A DNA stretch of 64,000 bases from JAEYFP01 sp964579795 (GCA_964579795.1 CAZOHM010000002.1:1-64000), one strand, 5' to 3'. Numbered from the stretch's first letter, positions 19,117 through 28,894 are shown. A program made the numbers and translations. The notes: generated by a model not told the origin, from the sequence alone.

Positions 19117-20031
19117 ATGTTTTGTACAAAGTGTGGCAGAAGTCTGCCGGATGATGCGAAGTTTTGTACAGGGTGTGGAGCAGCTGTAGGAGATGAGCCG
19201 GAAGAAATTCCTGCTTCTAAAGAAACTCAAATCCAGACAGATGTTCAGACAGATGCTCAGACAAATGTACAGGCTGATGTCAGAAAGGATGCTGTAGCAA
19301 AGACGTCAAAAAAGAGTTATACGTTGGTGTGTTCGATTGTTGGTGTGTTAATCGCAGCTGCTGTAGGTATTTGTATTTTTATGGTTCTGGATGGAAAAGG
19401 GATTATAAAAAAGGCGGCACAGGGAAAACCTGAGACAGATATGGAAGAATCTGTTGCTGAAGCATCACAGGAGAATACATCCGAAGAAACGACAGAACTG
19501 GCTGCTGTCGAGCCCACAGCAGAAGAAGGTTCTGAGGAGACAGCAGCAAATCAGGCTGTGACCGAGACGACACCTGACACAGCAGAAGATGCAGCAGAAG
19601 AGCTTCCTGAGGAAGAGGCTGTTGTGTTCGAACCATGGGATATTGATATTGGCTCTGAGATAAATTACATAGAATCCTGGTGTAAAGAGACAGATCAGAA
19701 TCTGGACAACTATACCTATTATGATTTTGGTGATTTCAGCTGCTATGCCATTCATGGAACGCCTGTAAAGGTTATCGTAAAAAAAGGATATAACGGCTGG
19801 GACTATAATCGTGAATATTATGGTACATCCATCTTTTATGTACATACCTACAATGTAGGCGAAGACCATAAATTCTATTTCAGCGATTTACGGCTTATGC
19901 GATATTTAGATGAAAATGGCATAGTACATGATTACGGTGAGGAAAACTGGGCTGACATAGTTTCATTAAGTGAAAGAGCAGAAAAAGAACAGAAAGAGCT
20001 GTATGATTACATTACTAAAAATATTAATTAA
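19117..20031 (+). CDS. Zinc-ribbon membrane protein of unknown function, 1
   Basis: A 304-residue protein. The N terminus is a zinc ribbon (CTKCG at 3-7 and CTGCG at 17-21), followed by a Gln/Asp/Thr-rich stretch, one transmembrane helix around residues 68-89, a long Glu/Ala/Thr-rich linker and a C-terminal domain of about 130 residues rich in Tyr and Trp that I do not recognise. Positive residues before the helix suggest the ribbon is cytoplasmic and the C-terminal domain outside. AAGGAGGAG lies at the right distance before the ATG. It sits 42 nt after the protease gene and is the first of three zinc-ribbon membrane proteins in a row, so a shared role in assembly, sensing or export of the neighbouring surface proteins is possible. 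Confidence 0.75.
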   Translation: MFCTKCGRSLPDDAKFCTGCGAAVGDEPEEIPASKETQIQTDVQTDAQTNVQADVRKDAVAKTSKKSYTLVCSIVGVLIAAAVGICIFMVLDGKGIIKKAAQGKPETDMEESVAEASQENTSEETTELAAVEPTAEEGSEETAANQAVTETTPDTAEDAAEELPEEEAVVFEPWDIDIGSEINYIESWCKETDQNLDNYTYYDFGDFSCYAIHGTPVKVIVKKGYNGWDYNREYYGTSIFYVHTYNVGEDHKFYFSDLRLMRYLDENGIVHDYGEENWADIVSLSERAEKEQKELYDYITKNIN

Positions 20032-20069
20032 TCTGTATGATATTTTTGGACAGCGACAGGAGGGAAAAT

Positions 20070-21410
20070 ATGTTTTGTGAAAATTGTGGAGCACAGATAG
20101 AAGAAGATGCACTTTTCTGCAATAAATGTGGTGCAAAACAGGATACAGCTGAGCCAGTAGCAGCCAGTCAAGAAGCTTTCGGACAGAATGCAGCAACACA
20201 GCAGGTAATGGATCAGCAGACAGTGGGTCAGCAGGCGGCATATGCACAGCAGCCTGTGCAGGCACAGAAAATTACTGCACCGATGCCAGCTGGTCAAAAG
20301 CTGTTAATTATTGAGCTGGTCGTTTTTTTGCTCGTATGCTTTGGCGCTTACCAGGTAGGTACTAAATTGACGGAGCCAAAAACTGTTGCAGAAAACTACT
20401 TTAAGGCAGATGCAGCAGGAGATTACAAAACGCTTTATGGAATGCTCAACTTACCAGACAGCAAGCTTCTTACATACGATTTATTTATGTCAACTATGCA
20501 GAATACCCAAATAAAAGATGTTGCCAATTTCAAGGTTAAGGAAGACAAGGATTTTGGTGATGAAGATGCAATTTCAAAAAGCTTTTTCTGTGAATATATT
20601 GCAAAGGGTGATACAGAGCCGCAGACAGAGAAAATCAATCTTGTTAAGCTGAAAGAAAAAAAGTGGCTGTTGTTTGATACGTGGACAGTTTCACCTGCTA
20701 ATTTGGTTAATGACTATGTAATAACTGCTCCAAAGAATGCAACTGTAACACTTAACGGAATGAATGTATCCGACATTGCAAAAAGCGTAGAAGAAGGAGA
20801 CGGATATAATTACGAGCCTCAATATGTATCTTATTGCATGCCGGCAATGTTTGGTGGAGAGTATGACTTAAAAATGCAGCTTCCATATGCAGAGGATTTT
20901 GAAGAGCAGATTACAGTAGATTGTTATTCACAGAGTGTACGTCTGATGGGAGAAATTGTACCAACAGAAGAAGCAGAAAAGCTTTTTTCGCAAATGGCAG
21001 GAAACATCGTGCAGGTATTTTATTCAGACGCACTAGCTTCGAAAGACTTTGGCACATTCATTGCCAACACAAAGCTTAGCTGGTCAGAAGAAGAGATTGA
21101 TTCAGTTAAATACAGTTACGAGGATGAAGTTTCAAGACTACATGATAATGAACGTGAAATTATTCAATCTATAATTCCTTCTGATATGAAGTATGAGATT
21201 CAGGAGATGTCAATTAACAGTAACGGAAATCTGGAGGCGAGAGTTTATGCAAATACAAAGCTGACTGTTAAGCGGGAAAAGATTGATGTTGACTGGTGGA
21301 CAGGAGAGGAATCCAGAGAACAGGATGAATATGAGACAAGTGATTCCACATCTTTTTGCTTTGAATTGATAGACGACGAATGGACGGTTGTATCCAAGTC
21401 GTATTATTAA
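20070..21410 (+). CDS. Zinc-ribbon membrane protein of unknown function, 2 (TcaA/YvbJ-like)
   Basis: A 446-residue protein with zinc ribbon CENCG/CNKCG at the N terminus, a Gln/Ala-rich linker, one transmembrane helix around residues 85-105, then an NTF2-like segment (PKTVAENYFKA and following) and a further beta-rich domain with a VTLNG motif. This order resembles Staphylococcus TcaA and Bacillus YvbJ, single-pass envelope proteins with a cytoplasmic ribbon and extracytoplasmic domains; the resemblance is judged by eye. The start at 20070 is chosen over an in-frame ATG at 20037 because AGGAGGG precedes it and the ribbon starts directly. It lies 38 nt after the first zinc-ribbon gene. Confidence 0.74.
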   Translation: MFCENCGAQIEEDALFCNKCGAKQDTAEPVAASQEAFGQNAATQQVMDQQTVGQQAAYAQQPVQAQKITAPMPAGQKLLIIELVVFLLVCFGAYQVGTKLTEPKTVAENYFKADAAGDYKTLYGMLNLPDSKLLTYDLFMSTMQNTQIKDVANFKVKEDKDFGDEDAISKSFFCEYIAKGDTEPQTEKINLVKLKEKKWLLFDTWTVSPANLVNDYVITAPKNATVTLNGMNVSDIAKSVEEGDGYNYEPQYVSYCMPAMFGGEYDLKMQLPYAEDFEEQITVDCYSQSVRLMGEIVPTEEAEKLFSQMAGNIVQVFYSDALASKDFGTFIANTKLSWSEEEIDSVKYSYEDEVSRLHDNEREIIQSIIPSDMKYEIQEMSINSNGNLEARVYANTKLTVKREKIDVDWWTGEESREQDEYETSDSTSFCFELIDDEWTVVSKSYY

Positions 21411-21478
21411 GAATTCAGAATTCATTTCTGAAAATACGAGAGAGCCAGTATACAGTAGTATACGGAAACGGAGGAAAT

Positions 21479-22282
21479 ATGGGTAATTTTTGTAAGTATT
21501 GTGGAAAACCATTAGTAGACGGAACTTGTGACTGTGAGAAATCCAAGACAGCTCAGAACGCACAGCCAAATGCGGCAGCTCAGAACGTGCAGCCAAATGC
21601 GGCAGCTCAGAACGCACAGTCAAATGCGGCAGCTCAGAACGTGCAGTATCAGCAGGCAATTGATGCGTCTAAAGTGCATTTGAACAATTCAAAAGCGATG
21701 TTTTTTGATTTCCTGAAAAATCCAATGGAGATGATGTCAAAGGTTACTGCAAATCAGGATAAGATGTCACCATTGATTCTTGGTATCCTGAATATTGTGA
21801 TTGTTATTTTATTCTGTATTATCAGAATTCCTTATCTTGATGGCAGTATGAAGTTTGGTATTGGTATGAGAATTGCTCTTGTACTTGTTGCAATTGTGAT
21901 TGCTACAGCTACTATCACATTTATTTTTTCCAGAAAATACAATCCGACAATTGGATATCTGGATGTGCTGTGTGTATTCTGTCTGACAACAATACCGACA
22001 TCTATTTTGATTTTAGCTGCTTTTTTCATTTCCTATGTGAGCATTCCTCTTGCAGCACTGACTGTTGTGATGGGACTACTTTCCTGGATTATTTTATGCG
22101 CAGAGGCAGCGAATGTATGTTTGAAGGTGTCAAAGGATTTCTCGTTTTGGATTTCAATTATCATTATCGGGATTGTATTACTGATTGCTTACGCTGTAGG
22201 AAAGAGTATTGTAGTCAGTATGATAGAGGATACAGTGGGAGGTCTTTTAGACTTTGGCGGAGATTTTTTAGATATGCTCTAG
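21479..22282 (+). CDS. Zinc-ribbon, Yip1-like polytopic membrane protein
   Basis: A 267-residue protein with a Cys pair (CKYCG), a CDC motif, an Ala-Gln-Asn repeat linker and a C-terminal half with about five hydrophobic helices that resembles the Yip1 domain superfamily. The start at 21479 has GGAGG six bases before it; a longer in-frame extension to 21380 overlaps the preceding gene and has no support. The 68-nt gap upstream holds a small perfect hairpin (GTATAC-AGTA-GTATAC) without a T-tract. It is the third zinc-ribbon membrane protein of the set. Function unknown. Confidence 0.72.
   Translation: MGNFCKYCGKPLVDGTCDCEKSKTAQNAQPNAAAQNVQPNAAAQNAQSNAAAQNVQYQQAIDASKVHLNNSKAMFFDFLKNPMEMMSKVTANQDKMSPLILGILNIVIVILFCIIRIPYLDGSMKFGIGMRIALVLVAIVIATATITFIFSRKYNPTIGYLDVLCVFCLTTIPTSILILAAFFISYVSIPLAALTVVMGLLSWIILCAEAANVCLKVSKDFSFWISIIIIGIVLLIAYAVGKSIVVSMIEDTVGGLLDFGGDFLDML
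21551..21646 (+). repeat. 27-nt tandem repeats (3.5 copies)
   Basis: Units beginning GCTCAGAACG encode AQN(A/V)Q(P/S)NAA. They form the linker between the zinc ribbon and the membrane part of the Yip1-like protein. Near-identity of the units suggests recent expansion. Confidence 0.9.
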
Positions 22283-22338
22283 ATAGTAAATCAAGCATTC
22301 AAATATGTAGTTTATAAGGCTTTTTGGGAGGAATCGAT

Positions 22339-23202
22339 ATGATGCTGGATCATAAGGCCGCCGTGATTACAGGCGGCAGCATGGGACTTGGTAAAACAAT
22401 TTTACAGAGATTTATAGAGGAAGGCGCAGATGTTGTCATCTGCGCCCGCAATCCCCAGGCATTAATGGAAACAAAAGATGAAACAAGAGGGTGGCTTATT
22501 CGAGAAAATCAGCGTATAATAGCAGTAAAAGCAGATATTTCAATTGAAGCAGAAGCAAATATGGTTGTAAAGACATGCGTAGATACACTTGGGAAAATAG
22601 ATATTCTTGTTAATAATGCTGGCGTGCACGGAGCAAAGGGTGAGTTTGATCTGGTTGATCTTGATGAATGGAAGCAAGCTATTGAGGTCAATCTGTACGG
22701 AACGGTTCATATGATTCGTGCTGCTGCTCCATATATGAAGGCACAAAACTATGGAAAAATTATCAGTATTTCCGGCGGTGGCGCTACCGGTGCGAGGCCT
22801 TATTTTTCTGCATATGCTGCTTCAAAGACAGCAATTGTCCGCTTGACAGAAACGATTGCAAAAGAATGGGAAGATTACAATATATCTATTAACGCAATTG
22901 CACCGGGGGCAATGAATACACGTCTTTTGGAAGATATTTTATCTGCAGGAGAAGAGATTGGTTCGGAGTATGAAAGCGCACTAAAACGTAAGGAAAATGG
23001 TGGTGAGCCAACAGATACCGGTGCGAAGCTGTGTGTATTTTTGGCAAGTGAGAAAAGTGACGGCTTGTCCGGACGACTTATCAGTGCAGTTTGGGACAAC
23101 TGGGAGACGCTTGACAGTCATGTGACAGAGGTTAGTGGCAGTGATATTTATACACTTCGCAGAATCATTTCCAAAGACAGAGGTTATGACTGGGAAAAAT
23201 AA
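22339..23202 (+). CDS. Short-chain dehydrogenase/reductase
   Basis: A 287-residue classical SDR. Seen: cofactor loop TGGSMGLG at residues 11-18, NNAG in the middle, and active-site Tyr159-x3-Lys163 in YAASK. It would oxidise or reduce a hydroxyl or keto group with NAD(P)H. The ATG at 22339 (or the adjacent one at 22342) has GGAGG seven bases before it; the in-frame ATG at 22324 does not. It is followed 30 nt later by a Gfo/Idh/MocA oxidoreductase, a pairing common in sugar modification, so a role in making or altering a sugar for the glycan genes upstream is a reasonable guess. The substrate is unknown. Confidence 0.8.
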   Translation: MMLDHKAAVITGGSMGLGKTILQRFIEEGADVVICARNPQALMETKDETRGWLIRENQRIIAVKADISIEAEANMVVKTCVDTLGKIDILVNNAGVHGAKGEFDLVDLDEWKQAIEVNLYGTVHMIRAAAPYMKAQNYGKIISISGGGATGARPYFSAYAASKTAIVRLTETIAKEWEDYNISINAIAPGAMNTRLLEDILSAGEEIGSEYESALKRKENGGEPTDTGAKLCVFLASEKSDGLSGRLISAVWDNWETLDSHVTEVSGSDIYTLRRIISKDRGYDWEK

Positions 23203-23232
23203 CTTAATAGTAAATGTAAAGGACTGTAGAAA

Positions 23233-24210
23233 ATGAATGTAGGAATTGTAGGTTGTGGACTGATTGGGAAAAAACGAATGAATTCCATTAAGGAGCCGCA
23301 CAAAGTGACTGCTTTTTGTGATGTGAATATAGAGCGTGCCAGGGCACTGGCCGGTACTCGAGAGGATGTATTTATTACAGAGGATTACAAGGCATTATGC
23401 GAAAGTGAAAGGGTAGATCTTGTAGTCGTATCGACACTGAATAATCTTCTTGCACCGATTACACTGTACGCTGTTTCGCACGGGAAGCATGTTATCGTGG
23501 AAAAGCCGGGTGGAATTTCTTCTAAGGAGCTCGAACCGATTCTTAAGACAATTAAGGGAACAGACTTAAAGGTGAAGGTAGGGTTTAACCACAGATATCA
23601 TCCGGCTATGCTGAAAGCAAGAGAAATATTTGATTCCGGAGTGTGTGGCCCACTGATGTTTATTAGAGGACGTTATGGACATGGCGGAAGAGTTGGATAT
23701 GAGAGTGAATGGCGTTCGGATGCAACTTTGAGCGGCGGAGGAGAAACGATTGATCAAGGGGTGCATTTGATTGATCTGTCACGATGGTTTATGGGCGATT
23801 TTCCAACAGTTGAAGGGTTTGCTGCTACCTATTTCTGGGATATGGATGTGGATGACAATGGATTCATGTCACTTCGAACAGCTGATGGACATGCTGCATG
23901 GCTGCAGGTGAGCTGTACGGAATGGAAAAACATGTTTTCCTTTGAAATATACTGTAGAGATGCAAAGCTTGTAGTAGAAGGTCTCGGCGGCAGCTACGGT
24001 CTGGAGACTCTGAGGCATTATCAGATGCTTCCGCAGATGGGACCGCCTGATACAACAATCTATGAATTTCCACGTGGAGATCAGTCCTGGGACAGAGAAT
24101 TTGAGGATGTTGCTCTGGCAATAGAGGAAGGGCGTCCGCTGACTATGGGAGATATTTCAGATGCGTATGAGGCATTAAAAATTGTAGAGAAGATATATAA
24201 ACACAGGTAA
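23233..24210 (+). CDS. Gfo/Idh/MocA family oxidoreductase
   Basis: A 325-residue NAD(P)-dependent sugar dehydrogenase-like protein. The N-terminal Rossmann motif GIVGCGLIG spans residues 4-12, the family EKP motif is at 90-92, and the C-terminal alpha/beta half contains GGGETIDQGVHLIDLSRW, typical of the substrate domain. The family oxidises sugars, inositols or nucleotide sugars. It is coupled to the SDR gene and separated by only 22 nt from the giant papain-like protease gene. Together with the SDR it could carry out two steps of a sugar interconversion for the surface glycan; which sugar is not visible. Confidence 0.82.
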   Translation: MNVGIVGCGLIGKKRMNSIKEPHKVTAFCDVNIERARALAGTREDVFITEDYKALCESERVDLVVVSTLNNLLAPITLYAVSHGKHVIVEKPGGISSKELEPILKTIKGTDLKVKVGFNHRYHPAMLKAREIFDSGVCGPLMFIRGRYGHGGRVGYESEWRSDATLSGGGETIDQGVHLIDLSRWFMGDFPTVEGFAATYFWDMDVDDNGFMSLRTADGHAAWLQVSCTEWKNMFSFEIYCRDAKLVVEGLGGSYGLETLRHYQMLPQMGPPDTTIYEFPRGDQSWDREFEDVALAIEEGRPLTMGDISDAYEALKIVEKIYKHR

Positions 24211-24232
24211 GTATTTGCGAAGGAGGGACTTT

Positions 24233-27200
24233 ATGAGGAATACGAGTGTGAAAAAACGTAGTGCAGTGTTAATGATAATTGCGTTAATTGTGACATCATT
24301 GAATCTGCAGCCGGTTTGGGCAATCGAGGCAGGAACCAATTTTGATAACCATCCTGTTACGAATCCAACAACTGTCAGCACAGATGTTGTACAGGATACA
24401 GACGAAACAGACAATGTCGACGATCCTGCTAATCCGGATGAAACGAACCCGGACGATGCTATCACAGATGACACAAACACAGATGACACAAACACAGATG
24501 ATACAACAATTGACAAAAACACGACTGGAACATCAAAATCTGTTTCAGCAGACAGGATAGAAGCAGTTACGGAGTCAACGGTCAGTGCCAATCAGACGCT
24601 GAGCGCAAACTCGATTCAAGATTTTGTCTCCGGTTATCATGAAATTGATTTTACACCTGAGCTTCCGAACTGGGATGGGATCATGCATGTGGAAGAAAAT
24701 CTTCCGGATTCCTACAACTCTATGACAGCCGGACATATGTCTCCTGTCAGAAATCAGGGATACTATGGTACTTGCTGGGCACATGCCACAATGGCAACAG
24801 CAGAGGCATCCATGATTATGCGAGGACAGGCAGATACTTCTTCTGTAGATTATGCAGAAAGACAGCTTGCGTACTTTTTCTATAATTATCAGAATATAAA
24901 TGACCCTATCGGAAATACATTGGGGGATTATACAAAGGCATTGAAAAAACCATTTTATGATCAGGGTGGAAATCAGTATTTTACTGTATGGGCATTGTCT
25001 AATTGGATAGGTGCAGCAGATGAGGAAAAAGCACCATATTCCGGCATCACGAGTGCTGGCAGTGACAGCCTTAATTCATCACTGTGCTTTGATGATCTGG
25101 CACATATGCAGAATGGGTATTTCTTAAGCTTTGATGATCCTACTGATATTAAGCAGAATATTAAAGACCACGGCGCAGTGGCTATGTCATATTACGCATA
25201 TAATACTACAGAAACATCAATATATTATCCAAATAATAACTCCAGTAATCATGCAGTTACGCTGATTGGCTGGGATGATAATTACAGCAGAAGTAATTTT
25301 GCCAGTAGTGCATATGGACCGCCACCTTCTGATGGAGCTTGGCTGATCAAGAACAGCTGGGGAACCTGGAATGGTGACGATGGACTGATGTGGATATCCT
25401 ATGAGGATAAAACAATCTGTGATCCGGTTGTATATGACTTTGCTCCGGCAGATAATTATGACCATAATTATTTTTATGATGGTTCCTGCGGTGCGAACGC
25501 TTACTATTTCCCAAGTGGTACAACCTTTATGAATACTTTTACTGCACAGGGAAACGAGGATCTACAGGCTGTTTCCATAGGTCTGTCTACGACTAACACA
25601 GATTACAGTGTGCAGATTTACAAGAATCCTACAAGCTCCACTGATCCGATAAGTGGAACGCCAATGCTTTCTACTCCGGTGACGGGCTCGACTACATATC
25701 AGGGATATTACACTGTTCCATTAAATGAATCGGTACATCTGGCGGAGGGAGATAAGTTTGTTGTAGCGTTTACACTTACTAATGATAATAATAGTGATGT
25801 ATCTATAAATGTGGATTTATCTTATACAAACAGTGACTGGATTCAGTTCATTACGACGCAGAAATCCGGACAGAGTCAGTATTTAGTTCCAGGTTATAGC
25901 TTGGGCGATATAGCAAGTCAAAATAGTGCGACATTCCGTATTAAAGCATTCACCTCTGATGCTGTAAACTGGGACTTTGATGACAGTAATTTTGTGGATG
26001 ACAACAGAACGATTCCGATGGAATACTGCTATGAAGATGGACAGTATACGAGTACTCACACAATTACACTGACAGGAGTGTATTCAGCCACAGATCTTGT
26101 ATGGTCATCCTCTGATGAGGACGTTGCTGTTGTAGATGAAAATGGTGTAGTAACAGCAATGGGTGCTGGCAGTACAACCATTGAGGCAAGAAAAGGAAAT
26201 AACAAAAAGTGTTGTACGGTAGAGGTTACAAAAGCAGCAGAATACTTAACGACAGGAACGGCACCGACTTTGACGTTCAGCGGAAGTGCACAGGAACCGC
26301 TGATAGATGTTTTTGACGGCAGCACAAAACTTGAAAAGGATAAGGATTACACGCTTTCTTATACTAACAATATTCATACAAATATAAAAGGACAGTCCGC
26401 AAATCCTGTACAGGTACCAACCATTACAATTAGGGGAAGTGGGAAGTATACAGGTTCGACAGATGTGGAATTCCAGATTAATCCGAAGGGTATCAGTGCG
26501 TTGACATTAGCATCATCTGGTGAAGTAACACCGGCTTCTTTCGCTGAGCTTAGCGCAGGAGTAGAGCTTTCGGATATTGTACTTACAGATACTGCAAACC
26601 AATCCCTTGCCGGAAATGATTATCATTTGACGGAAGGTGAAGATTATACAGTCGTATACAGTAACAACACACAGATTGGTCAGGCTACCGCAGTCGTATA
26701 TGGAAAAGGGGATTATGAGGAAACATCCTCCAAATCAAAAACATTTATGATTGTGAATGGATGGGATATTGATGAAAGTAATTTCTTATCCGGAACACGT
26801 ACTATTGCTATAGAGTATGAGCAGACAGAAGGACAGGATACCGGTACACATACAATTACAATGAGCTCCGGAATTGCAGCTGCTGATTTGGGATGGACAT
26901 CCTCAAAGCCGGCTGTTGCTACGGTAGACAGCTTGGGTGTAATCACTGCAAAGGGTGTTGGAACGTCCACAATTACAGGGACCGCAAAAGGCGTAGTCGT
27001 AACCTGTACTGTTAAAGTTGTTAAGAGTCTGTCCAAGCTTGTTATCCAGCCGGTAGCAGATCAGAAATTTACCGGTAAGGAAATCAAGCCGGCAGTTGTT
27101 GTTACGGATAACGGAAAGAAGCTTGCACAGGGTACAGACTATACAGTTTCTTATTCAGGCAATATTGAGGCAGATGAAACTGCTGTGACACCTACTATTA

Positions 27201-28894
27201 CAGTTACCGGAGTAGGTAAATATTCGGGAACAACAAGTATTAATTTTGCGATAATTCCAAAAAGCGTCAGCAGGCTGTCAATGACGATATCACCGACAAG
27301 CATGATTCCTACGTCAGCAGCAGAGCTGGCAGCTGGATTGGAACCAAAGAAAGTCTCACTTCGCGATACATCCAATGCACTGCTTACAGGTAATAATTAC
27401 TATCTGCGTGAAGGAACAGATTATGAGCTGATTTATTCGAACAATACAGCACTTGGTACAGCGACAGTTACAGCAAGAGGACTTGGAAATTATGCAAATG
27501 ATACTGAGCGCACAGCCACCTACAAGATTATCGGAACTTCTATTACAAAGGCTCGCTTTAACGCAATTCCAACGATGCAGTATCGGATTGACGAAGACGG
27601 AGCAGCTGCCTGTACACCGGAGGTTTCTGTCAAAACAGGAATTAACGGATATATTCCTGTAGAGGGAACGGATTATACAGTTACTTATTCAAATAACAAT
27701 AAAGTAGGAACAGCTAAAGCAACCATAACAGGAACTGGTTTGTACTATGGTACAACAACGCTGAGCTTCAGAATTTCAACGATTCCATTTAATGATAAGC
27801 TTGCTGACGGAGCAGAAGGTCATCTGACTGTTGGAGATTACAACGCATCAGCATCCAGTGTAACAGAAGGAATTTCAAATCAGGTTTACACAGCAAACGC
27901 GATTAAGCCAAATATGTCTGTTATCTACACAACAGCAGATGGTACAAAGACAGCACTCGTTCCGGGGACTGATTATGTGACTTACTACAGTAATAACAAA
28001 AATGCCGGAACTGCAAAGATTACGATTCAGGGAAGAGGCGCATTTACAGGAACCATTGTCAGAACCTTTGTTATTGATAAGAAGGATTTGAGTGATGGTC
28101 ATGGAAGTGTCGTTGTAACTGCTCCGGATATGAAATACACCGGACGCGAAATCAAGCCGACTCCGACAGTTACATATATTTGTGAGAACGGAACACGTGT
28201 CGTGCTTCGTAAGGGAGCTGATTATACAGTATCCTACACCAACAATGTTGGAATATCTCCGGGCTCAAGCTTTGGAAATGTGTTAATAAATGCAAAAGGT
28301 TATTATACCGGGACTGCATCTACCACATTTAAGATTGCAGGGACAATGGCTTCCAGCTTTAACATTACCATCACGCCGGGACTTGACAATCCGAAGCGTA
28401 CAAGCTTTGTATTTGACGGAAAGCCGCGTACGTTTGATTATGATAATGATGGCAGTAATGAAGGTCTGACTGTGAAATACAAAAATACTGTATTAAATGA
28501 AATGGTAGGTTCCGGAAATAATTATTCCGTAAGCTATATCAACAATGACAAAGCAGGTTATGGACAGGCTGTTATTCGGGGAGAAGGAGATAATGCAGGT
28601 ACAAAGATTCTGTATTTCAGAATTACACCTCGTCAGCTTCTTACAAAGTATAATGAAGGTATCATTACTGTAAATAATATTCCGGCACAGACATATACAA
28701 AATATGCAGTAAAGCCGTCTGTAACAGTGACAGATGCAAATAATACAATTCGACCGGGAGGTGTATTGATAGAGGGTGTTGATTATCGCCTGGCATACAT
28801 CAATAATGTCCGCAGATCAAGCAATGCTTCTGTAAGGATTATCGGTATGGGCTCGTATTCTGGCACAATCGTAAAGAGTTTCACAATTCAGTAA
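24233..28894 (+). CDS. Giant secreted papain-like (C1A) protease with lectin-like and Ig-like repeats
   Basis: A 1553-residue exported cysteine protease. Order: signal peptide (likely cut after VWA, residue 30); Asp/Thr/Asn-rich linker; TVSAN-type motifs; a C1A domain with oxyanion Gln175, catalytic Cys181 (GTCWAHA), His340 and Asn374 (KNSWGTW); a lectin-like domain of the kind that often follows C1 peptidases (about 400-576); a Big_2-like domain; and about seven MBG-like repeats in which G-DY-VSYSNN recurs. No LPXTG is visible. The start at 24233 follows AAGGAGGG; the longer in-frame ATG at 24215 lies before that site. It ends the large plus-strand gene run and is followed by a strong terminator. 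It is not homologous in its catalytic part to the two subtilases but has the same surface-protein design. Confidence 0.88.
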   Translation: MRNTSVKKRSAVLMIIALIVTSLNLQPVWAIEAGTNFDNHPVTNPTTVSTDVVQDTDETDNVDDPANPDETNPDDAITDDTNTDDTNTDDTTIDKNTTGTSKSVSADRIEAVTESTVSANQTLSANSIQDFVSGYHEIDFTPELPNWDGIMHVEENLPDSYNSMTAGHMSPVRNQGYYGTCWAHATMATAEASMIMRGQADTSSVDYAERQLAYFFYNYQNINDPIGNTLGDYTKALKKPFYDQGGNQYFTVWALSNWIGAADEEKAPYSGITSAGSDSLNSSLCFDDLAHMQNGYFLSFDDPTDIKQNIKDHGAVAMSYYAYNTTETSIYYPNNNSSNHAVTLIGWDDNYSRSNFASSAYGPPPSDGAWLIKNSWGTWNGDDGLMWISYEDKTICDPVVYDFAPADNYDHNYFYDGSCGANAYYFPSGTTFMNTFTAQGNEDLQAVSIGLSTTNTDYSVQIYKNPTSSTDPISGTPMLSTPVTGSTTYQGYYTVPLNESVHLAEGDKFVVAFTLTNDNNSDVSINVDLSYTNSDWIQFITTQKSGQSQYLVPGYSLGDIASQNSATFRIKAFTSDAVNWDFDDSNFVDDNRTIPMEYCYEDGQYTSTHTITLTGVYSATDLVWSSSDEDVAVVDENGVVTAMGAGSTTIEARKGNNKKCCTVEVTKAAEYLTTGTAPTLTFSGSAQEPLIDVFDGSTKLEKDKDYTLSYTNNIHTNIKGQSANPVQVPTITIRGSGKYTGSTDVEFQINPKGISALTLASSGEVTPASFAELSAGVELSDIVLTDTANQSLAGNDYHLTEGEDYTVVYSNNTQIGQATAVVYGKGDYEETSSKSKTFMIVNGWDIDESNFLSGTRTIAIEYEQTEGQDTGTHTITMSSGIAAADLGWTSSKPAVATVDSLGVITAKGVGTSTITGTAKGVVVTCTVKVVKSLSKLVIQPVADQKFTGKEIKPAVVVTDNGKKLAQGTDYTVSYSGNIEADETAVTPTITVTGVGKYSGTTSINFAIIPKSVSRLSMTISPTSMIPTSAAELAAGLEPKKVSLRDTSNALLTGNNYYLREGTDYELIYSNNTALGTATVTARGLGNYANDTERTATYKIIGTSITKARFNAIPTMQYRIDEDGAAACTPEVSVKTGINGYIPVEGTDYTVTYSNNNKVGTAKATITGTGLYYGTTTLSFRISTIPFNDKLADGAEGHLTVGDYNASASSVTEGISNQVYTANAIKPNMSVIYTTADGTKTALVPGTDYVTYYSNNKNAGTAKITIQGRGAFTGTIVRTFVIDKKDLSDGHGSVVVTAPDMKYTGREIKPTPTVTYICENGTRVVLRKGADYTVSYTNNVGISPGSSFGNVLINAKGYYTGTASTTFKIAGTMASSFNITITPGLDNPKRTSFVFDGKPRTFDYDNDGSNEGLTVKYKNTVLNEMVGSGNNYSVSYINNDKAGYGQAVIRGEGDNAGTKILYFRITPRQLLTKYNEGIITVNNIPAQTYTKYAVKPSVTVTDANNTIRPGGVLIEGVDYRLAYINNVRRSSNASVRIIGMGSYSGTIVKSFTIQ
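24464..24508 (+). repeat. 15-nt repeats encoding an Asp-Thr-Asn linker
   Basis: About three units of ACAGATGACACAAAC encode TDDTN repeats in the linker after the signal peptide of the papain-like protease. It is the counterpart of the Asp-Thr linker in protease copy 1. Confidence 0.85.

Noticed and set aside
8348..28894. LPXTG or other sortase anchoring of the three giant proteases
   Set aside because: No LPXTG-like motif with hydrophobic tail is present at any of the three C termini; all end inside an Ig-like or MBG-like domain.
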